Shown in pieces: positions 6,120 to 11,050 of a stretch of 11,050 bases of DNA (position 1 is its first letter; each line of letters opens with the position of its first letter). The stretch comes from Chitinophagales bacterium (GTDB lineage Bacteria; Bacteroidota; Bacteroidia; Chitinophagales; Chitinophagaceae): assembly GCA_015654495.1 (NCBI GenBank), contig JAATGW010000013.1, forward strand, positions 1-11,050, read 5' to 3'. A program made the position numbers and the translations under genes. The notes beneath the pieces are model-generated. The model was not told the DNA's origin and ran no database searches. It was given only the letters and a program-made list of their open reading frames with translations.

Positions 6120-6965
6120 TTAAACAGATTTTATTCTTCTTTCTTCCACTACCACATCAGGATTATGATAAACAAAAGAACCGGCCGGAACAGATTTGGT
6201 GAGCCAGACATTACCTCCGATAATACTGTTCCTCCCTACAATGGTAGTACCACCGAGGATGGTGGCGTTTGAGTATAAAATAACATGATCTTCAATAGTC
6301 GGATGCCTTTTCTGCGAGGCCATTTTCTTATCCACACTCAATGCACCCAAAGTAACGCCCTGATAAATTTTTACATAGTTACCAATTTGTGCTGTTTCCC
6401 CGATCACAATGCCTGTACCGTGATCGATCATCAGGTATTCGCCAATTTCTGCAGCTGTGTGAATATCAATCCCGGTTTTGGAATGCGCCTGCTCAGTAAG
6501 TATCCTTGGAATTAACGGCACATCAAGTTTGTACAGTTGATGCGCGATGCGGTAATAGCTCATAGCAATAAAACCCGGATAAGCCCTGATCACTTCAAAT
6601 TCACTTTTTGCTGCAGGGTCACCATTGGTAATTGCCTCTATATCGGTATTGAGTAAACGATAAATTTCCGGAAGGGATTGAAAAAATAAATGCGCAATAC
6701 TTTCAATATCACAGCGACTACATTCTTTAGTCAAATGAAGCATTTCTATCAGCTCCAGTTTCAGTTGCTCAAAATCATTTTCGAGCGCCTCAATATCTTC
6801 ATGCACCGTTGATGAAAGTTCGGGGTAAATCAAACTGATTAATGTCGACGCCCACGTTGCAATTTTTTCATTGGCAGGAACAGCTCCGGCTCCACTTTGC
6901 TTTTGAAGAATATGATTGAACAGGCTGCTGTCCATAGCCAATGGCTTGATATTCTGGTTAGTCAT
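6120..6965 (-). CDS. cysE: Serine O-acetyltransferase (EpsC/CysE type)
   Basis: The 281-residue enzyme transfers acetyl from acetyl-CoA to L-serine, giving the O-acetylserine used by the cysteine synthase encoded 3 bp downstream. An N-terminal helical domain (about 30-150) includes LPEIYRLLNTDIEAITNGDP and AYPGFIAMSYYRIAHQLY. A left-handed beta-helix of hexapeptide repeats (160-265) follows. D167 in GIDIHT and H182 in DHGTG align with the catalytic Asp and His of E. coli CysE. The VKIYQGVTLGALS segment is typical of the EpsC-like branch. The protein stops soon after the beta-helix (ending RRIKSV), without the long tail and terminal Ile by which E. coli CysE binds CysK. The ATG at 6965 is used, but M11 is an alternative start. 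A CxxC (82-85) lies in the helical domain. Confidence 0.94.
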   Translation of the reverse strand: MTNQNIKPLAMDSSLFNHILQKQSGAGAVPANEKIATWASTLISLIYPELSSTVHEDIEALENDFEQLKLELIEMLHLTKECSRCDIESIAHLFFQSLPEIYRLLNTDIEAITNGDPAAKSEFEVIRAYPGFIAMSYYRIAHQLYKLDVPLIPRILTEQAHSKTGIDIHTAAEIGEYLMIDHGTGIVIGETAQIGNYVKIYQGVTLGALSVDKKMASQKRHPTIEDHVILYSNATILGGTTIVGRNSIIGGNVWLTKSVPAGSFVYHNPDVVVEERRIKSV

Positions 6966-7062
6966 GATAAGCTAAATTTAACAGAAAAGGGCGTGTAAAA
7001 ATGTCGGCCGGGCAACCTTGACACAAATTTCACTATTTGTATAGAATTAATAGAGAAATGAG
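6966..7062 (-). promoter_or_regulatory. Probable promoter region of the cysE-cysM operon with a small inverted repeat
   Basis: This AT-rich stretch lies between the terminator of the upstream receptor gene and the cysE start, so it should hold the promoter. On the - strand, GAAATTTG (reading down from about 7031) matches seven of eight positions allowed by the Bacteroidota -7 element TAnnTTTG, but no clear -33 TTTG is placed correctly. ACAAAT at 7023-7028 and ATTTGT at 7035-7040 form a perfect 6-bp inverted repeat with a 6-base spacer overlapping that element, which could be an operator. Both assignments are tentative. Confidence 0.35.
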
Positions 7063-7110
7063 AAAAATACGCCCGGTGATGGTTTTTTACCCTGCTTTTA
7101 TCAATCCGGC
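7063..7110 (-). terminator. Imperfect hairpin terminator after the receptor gene
   Basis: On the - strand, GCCGGATTGAT (7110-7100) can pair with ATCACCGGGC (7080-7071) through about nine base pairs with small bulges, and the stem is followed by GTATTTTT (7070-7063). It begins about 10 bases after the stop of the TonB-dependent receptor gene. Position, stem and T-run fit an intrinsic terminator that separates the iron-uptake operon from cysE-cysM; the bulges and 19-base loop lower confidence. Confidence 0.5.
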
Positions 7111-7120
7111 TTTTCTGTAC

Positions 7121-9532
7121 CTATAACTTAAACTGTAGTGTCGCATACCAATTACGGATGTCAGCAGGAATAATTCCTGGTCCGGGATAGCCATCGGCCC
7201 TGCGAGTAAAATAGCTTGCATTCGCCAGATTATTGATGCCCGTATAGACCGTGAACCAGCGCCAGTTATAACTCACACTCAGGTCCATTACAGAAAAGGC
7301 GGGGATGGCTCCGTCAACCGCTGTAGGTGTTTCTTCCGTATTTGTGGCATCGGAATATTGCTTTGCCTGCCAGGAAAACTGGTAGCTGATATTAAAGCGT
7401 TGATTCCCGAAACTAAGCCCGGTTCTCACCATTACAGGAGGAACATTCTCAACCAGCTTACCGTCGATCGCCGTGTTTTTTGTATGTACATAACGGGCAT
7501 CAATCAACGAAAAATTCGTGTACAGGAGTAGTTTGTATTTTGAGTATCCCTGGCTGATCGCTTTTAAGATGTCACCTTCAAACAATAGCTCGAGGCCCAG
7601 GTTACGGCTGTCAGATACATTTGTTCTGAGCCGGTAGGTCATAAAACTGGTATCAGTCGTGAAGATTGATCCGATCCTGTCATTATATTTCAGGTAGAAG
7701 AGACTTACATCCGTGTAGAACCAGTTATTGAAATTCCCGCGGAAGCCTAGTTCCATATTGTAACCGGTTTCATCTTTCAGATTTGGGTCAACTTTCGCAT
7801 TATTGTTCACGATCCGGAGATCATTAAAATTGATAGAGCGGTAATTCTGTGAAATATTTGCATAGAATTCCAGACCATTGCCGAATTTCCAGGTACTGCC
7901 GAGCCCGAGAAGTAAAAAGGAACGGGGATCAGATTTTGATTCCTGGATCTTGTCGTCAGGAATGAAAATATTGTTTTTGTAATAATAGCCCTGGGCTTTG
8001 GTATTGATATGTTCAAAACGAAGGCCGGGTGTTACACTCCAGTGTTTATTGATGCTGAAATTATTTTCTGCAAAAAAAGCGAGATTGCTTCCCGGAAACT
8101 CATAATCCGATTTATTCGGTTCTGTTCCGGTGAAATTAAAATCAGGTCCACTGCCATCATTTCCATCTCCCTGTTTTCTGTCAGTTAAACCATGGTACAA
8201 TCTCATACCAGCGAGAAATGTACTGCGTTGCTGTTTGAATAAAGTGTATTGATGAATAACCCGGAGCTCTGAACCGAAATTGCTGTACTTGTCCATCATC
8301 AGATCGCGGTTCCCGCCATAGTCCGGGCGATTGATATAGGTAAGAATTCCCAATGCATCGCGGCCACCCTGTAATGTATAGTTGCGCCAGTTCAGCCTTG
8401 TATTTTTGTTGAATGTATAATCCAGATTCAGATTAATCAGATTCCAGTTTACCTGGAACCAGTTTCGTGCCCGGTTGGATACTGATGGATCCTCTTCAAA
8501 TTGCTGATCTGTTAAACCTCCGGGTTGCTGCGCGAGGTATTTCATAAAAGTATAAGCAGCAGAAACTTTGAGTTTTTCAGTAAAGGCGTAACTCAACTGT
8601 GCATATGCGTTATGCTGGTCAAAATGACTGTTCGGCCTCCAGCTATCGCCGGTTTTAAACTGATAGAAAGCATAATAATTTAGTTTGTTCTTAGCAACGG
8701 TGCCGCCAATACTATTGAAGCTGTTGAAGAAATTAAATGATCCGAAACTCTGTCTGCTCGTAATTTCAAAAGGTTTATCACGCGGTCCTTCTTTCATCAC
8801 AAAATTTACAAGCCCGCCAAACTGAGGTCCGTACTGCAGACTTGCGGCACCACGGATGATTTCAATTTTTTCCAGCGCTTCTGTTGAAGGAGTGTAATAA
8901 CTCTCGGGATAGCCTAGCGCATCGGCGCTGATATCATATCCGTTCTGGCGGATATTAAAATTGGAAGAACGATTGGGACTCAATCCGCGCCCGCCGATAC
9001 CCAATTGTAAGCCACCACGGTCATATTCCCAGATATTAAGACCGGGAACGCGGGCGTAGATCTGGCGGGTATTATTAGTGGCAAGATTGGCATTGATATT
9101 TTTCAGGTTGATGAATTCAGTTTTCTTACCAGCATAAATCGAAGTGCCGGAAATATCGCTCAGCTTTCCGGATACAGATTCACTTTTGAAATCACGGATA
9201 ACAACTTCTTCCAGAGACCTGTTCCTATCGGCTTCCAGGTTTATATCAAGTACAATCGGTTTGTCGGTGAGGTCAATCTTTTGCTGATAGGTGTTGAAAC
9301 CGGAATAAGTTATGATGATCTCAAAGCTACCTGCCTGCAGTTTACCGAACCTGAAAAAACCATTGTCATTACTCACCAATGTTTTTCCGAGAACCGGAAT
9401 CGATACAGTGGCGCCAGATATCGGTTCGTTGCCTGACCGAATCGTACCGGAAACGGATAACTGATTTTGCGCCTGCAGCGAAAATGACATAAAAAGAAAC
9501 GAAACAAATATCAATACAACAGCACTTTTCAT
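7121..9532 (-). CDS. FecA-like TonB-dependent outer-membrane receptor, probably iron-related
   Basis: This is an 803-residue receptor. The signal peptide is residues 1-22 (cleavage likely after SLQA). A carboxypeptidase-regulatory-like domain covers about 24-100. A TonB-box-like SLEEVVIRD (106-114) and a plug at about 135-247 follow; the plug contains RQIYARVPGLNIWE, GGRGLSPNRSSNFNIRQNGY and ALEKIEIIRGAASLQYGPQF. A 22-stranded-type barrel extends to the C-terminus (WYATLQFKL). The plug motifs are those of the FecA/COG4772 group, whose known members import ferric citrate and similar chelates through TonB-ExbBD; the true ligand here is not determinable. It is the last gene of a three-gene set with imelysin and HTTM genes, 11 bp after the HTTM stop. 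No Fur-like box is visible because the operon promoter lies outside the window. Confidence 0.92.
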   Translation of the reverse strand: MKSAVVLIFVSFLFMSFSLQAQNQLSVSGTIRSGNEPISGATVSIPVLGKTLVSNDNGFFRFGKLQAGSFEIIITYSGFNTYQQKIDLTDKPIVLDINLEADRNRSLEEVVIRDFKSESVSGKLSDISGTSIYAGKKTEFINLKNINANLATNNTRQIYARVPGLNIWEYDRGGLQLGIGGRGLSPNRSSNFNIRQNGYDISADALGYPESYYTPSTEALEKIEIIRGAASLQYGPQFGGLVNFVMKEGPRDKPFEITSRQSFGSFNFFNSFNSIGGTVAKNKLNYYAFYQFKTGDSWRPNSHFDQHNAYAQLSYAFTEKLKVSAAYTFMKYLAQQPGGLTDQQFEEDPSVSNRARNWFQVNWNLINLNLDYTFNKNTRLNWRNYTLQGGRDALGILTYINRPDYGGNRDLMMDKYSNFGSELRVIHQYTLFKQQRSTFLAGMRLYHGLTDRKQGDGNDGSGPDFNFTGTEPNKSDYEFPGSNLAFFAENNFSINKHWSVTPGLRFEHINTKAQGYYYKNNIFIPDDKIQESKSDPRSFLLLGLGSTWKFGNGLEFYANISQNYRSINFNDLRIVNNNAKVDPNLKDETGYNMELGFRGNFNNWFYTDVSLFYLKYNDRIGSIFTTDTSFMTYRLRTNVSDSRNLGLELLFEGDILKAISQGYSKYKLLLYTNFSLIDARYVHTKNTAIDGKLVENVPPVMVRTGLSFGNQRFNISYQFSWQAKQYSDATNTEETPTAVDGAIPAFSVMDLSVSYNWRWFTVYTGINNLANASYFTRRADGYPGPGIIPADIRNWYATLQFKL

Positions 9533-9543
9533 TCTTAAGCTCT

Positions 9544-10896
9544 TTATTTTCTATATGGAAGAACCCAGCTATAATGTTTCCAGCCTGGTTTCTCGGTTAA
9601 AAGATCAATAGTGGAATCGATGAATAAAGCAGATGGTTTTCCATTGAGTGTAACATATACTTCGGCGAATACCTGAGGTTGCTGTACTCCTCTTCCTGTA
9701 TATACCTTAGCAAGGTAGTGAGCAAATTTCAGGATCATATCCGGTTGGGTGCTCATCATTTTTTCCTGGAGCGGAGTGAGAAATTCTTTATTGTTTACTT
9801 CATAAAACGAACCGTTCCTTTTGTCTTTCACCGTAAAATAGGCTATACCAGCTTTTTCCATCAGCATCACACGCCATGAAAAACGATAACCCTCTTCGTG
9901 CCAGAATAAATGTCCGGGGTATACAAGAAAACGCAGTGGAATCAAAAGTTGAACTACTATATAAATGATGACAGCACCATTAAGCCATTGGGTATGCCTG
10001 TACTTATAAACGGTTTCCGATTCACGTGCACCAGCCCTGTTACGATATGCGGGAAATAAGGATAGAATCCGGTTATGAAAATCAGCAGAAAAAAAGATAA
10101 GACTGCTTACAATCATTACATAGGGGAACATACCAATTGCGGGAAAGAATATGGCGGTGGCAACATGAAAAATCAAAACAAATACATAAGCTACGGGTCT
10201 GGTTTTTCTATTCAGTAAAAAAAATACAATGAACAGATCATATGCAGCACCGAACCAGGAAAACAAATAGGCAATCCATTCATCGTACATAAATCTCCCG
10301 ACAAGGGGTAAATGACTTTTTGCCGGCAGCCAGGTACGCATGGGTTCAGCATTCAATAACCAGTCGCTGTTTAGTTTTGCCAGGCCTGCGAAAACATAAA
10401 CCACGGCCAACTGAAATTTTAATAATCCTATCGTCCACGCTGGAACAAATAGGCGTCTCTTTTTATTATTGAACCTGCAATCGAGTGAGAAATCAGCAGC
10501 GGCAGGTAGCCAGATCATGATAAATGCCACCAGGCTGATGAAATAGTAATGGTTGAGATAGGTGGTTACATCGATAAGCTCAACATAAGTGAAACCAAGA
10601 AAAAATACGGTTATGGCTATCCGGTAGAAAAGCCCAAGGGCGATCAACAGCGCAGCTATGATTATCACAAGGAAGAGCAGCTGCATACCGACGAAGCCCA
10701 GTGGTTTCACCCATTCAAATCCGGAATAGGTAAAATGAAATTGCGGTTCAACATAAACAGTGCTGACCCAGCCGCGCCACCAGAAACGCACCAGGCTGAT
10801 AAACATCAACATACCAAAACAGATCCTGAATGTTACCAGCGGCGCAATGGAAACCGGTTCGTTCCACCAGCCAGCCAGCTTCTTAGTCGCCGTCAT
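9544..10896 (-). CDS. HTTM-domain membrane protein, vitamin K-dependent gamma-carboxylase homologue
   Basis: This 450-residue inner-membrane protein has about nine hydrophobic helices between residues 17 and 323, followed by a soluble domain (324-450). Several blocks match human gamma-glutamyl carboxylase as I recall it. VFAGLAKLNSDWL (168-180) corresponds to the segment with catalytic K218, here K174. LNHYYFISLVAF (114-125) corresponds to the segment with H160, here H116. IGMFPYVMIVSSLIFF (254-269) is a third block, and EEGYRFSWRVMLMEKAG (334-350) opens the C-terminal part. The family (HTTM) is known in bacteria, but its activity there is mostly untested. The start ATG lies inside the last codons of the imelysin gene (14-bp overlap), and the FecA-like receptor follows 11 bp later. 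A carboxylase acting on a periplasmic partner with menaquinol is conceivable but is inference; a redox or transport role is an alternative. Confidence 0.88.
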   Translation of the reverse strand: MTATKKLAGWWNEPVSIAPLVTFRICFGMLMFISLVRFWWRGWVSTVYVEPQFHFTYSGFEWVKPLGFVGMQLLFLVIIIAALLIALGLFYRIAITVFFLGFTYVELIDVTTYLNHYYFISLVAFIMIWLPAAADFSLDCRFNNKKRRLFVPAWTIGLLKFQLAVVYVFAGLAKLNSDWLLNAEPMRTWLPAKSHLPLVGRFMYDEWIAYLFSWFGAAYDLFIVFFLLNRKTRPVAYVFVLIFHVATAIFFPAIGMFPYVMIVSSLIFFSADFHNRILSLFPAYRNRAGARESETVYKYRHTQWLNGAVIIYIVVQLLIPLRFLVYPGHLFWHEEGYRFSWRVMLMEKAGIAYFTVKDKRNGSFYEVNNKEFLTPLQEKMMSTQPDMILKFAHYLAKVYTGRGVQQPQVFAEVYVTLNGKPSALFIDSTIDLLTEKPGWKHYSWVLPYRK

Positions 10897-11050
10897 TATC
10901 CATATAAGTTATCTGTACACCTGTTGCCGAAGCTACATCTGTTTTTATCAGGGTCAGCAGTTTCTGCACCTGCTTATATGCTTCTTCAACCGATGTGGGA
11001 TTTCCGGTGTAAGCAGCAGACATTGGCTGTGGTATTGCTTTCAAAGCATT
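10883..11050 (-). CDS. Imelysin-family protein, C-terminal fragment (cut by window edge)
   Basis: Only the last 55 codons are inside the window; the gene continues beyond 11050. The frame is open from the edge to a TAA at 10883-10885. It contains AAYTGNPTSVEEAYKQVQKL and then LLTLIKTDVASATGVQ, and ends ITYMDNDGD. That ending, a helix followed by 'GVQxTxxDNDGD' at the very C-terminus, is the pattern of imelysin-like (M75 peptidase-like) proteins, which are exported, iron-regulated proteins or lipoproteins thought to take part in iron uptake. It shares 14 bp with the next gene, and it and the FecA-like receptor support an iron role. The N-terminal part, including any GxHxxE motif or lipobox, cannot be seen. 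Confidence 0.75.
   Translation of the reverse strand, partial: NALKAIPQPMSAAYTGNPTSVEEAYKQVQKLLTLIKTDVASATGVQITYMDNDGD

Noticed and set aside
7023..7040. Fur box between the receptor gene and cysE
   Set aside because: The inverted repeat does not match the Fur consensus, and the receptor operon's promoter must lie beyond 11050, not at its 3' end.

Overview
The window reads as chromosomal DNA of a member of the Bacteroidota, probably of the Chitinophagales/Sphingobacteriales type. The reasons are two TonB-dependent outer-membrane barrels with N-terminal carboxypeptidase-regulatory-like domains, a Bacteroidota-style ECF sigma factor locus with small Spy/CpxP-like proteins, weak Shine-Dalgarno sequences, and short-period AT-rich repeats between genes. 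The placement below phylum level is inference. No RNA gene, CRISPR array, insertion sequence or prophage was seen.

Left half, + strand (128-5038). A 945-residue outer-membrane beta-barrel protein is followed after 24 bp by an ECF sigma factor that seems to start at TTG. Next come a small single-pass membrane protein in the anti-sigma position and a membrane-anchored Spy/CpxP-like protein that overlaps it by ATGA. After a repeat-filled gap of 249 bp there is a fifth, secreted, helical small protein. The likely theme is envelope homeostasis: an ECF regulator with its membrane partner and periplasmic helical sensors or chaperones, next to an outer-membrane barrel.

Middle, - strand (5244-6965). 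The serine O-acetyltransferase and cysteine synthase B genes lie 3 bp apart and give the two-step route from serine to cysteine. They converge on the + strand genes across a 205-bp gap. That gap holds 7-bp-period repeat arrays and an 11-bp perfect inverted repeat that could end transcription from both sides.

Right half, - strand (7121-11050). Transcription order is an imelysin-type protein (only its last 55 residues are in the window), an HTTM protein homologous to vitamin K-dependent gamma-glutamyl carboxylase, and a FecA-like TonB-dependent receptor. The first two overlap by 14 bp and the last two are 11 bp apart, so this is a tight operon. It ends in an imperfect hairpin terminator before cysE. 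Imelysins and FecA-like receptors point to iron acquisition. The carboxylase homologue keeps the residues that align with the catalytic Lys and His of the human enzyme and is the most intriguing gene here.

The second point of interest is the intergenic repeats. Three unrelated sequence families with 7- or 8-bp periods occur around the small gene at 4673-5038. Two of them occur as inverted pairs, and a further copy of the 8-bp family sits at the left edge of the window.
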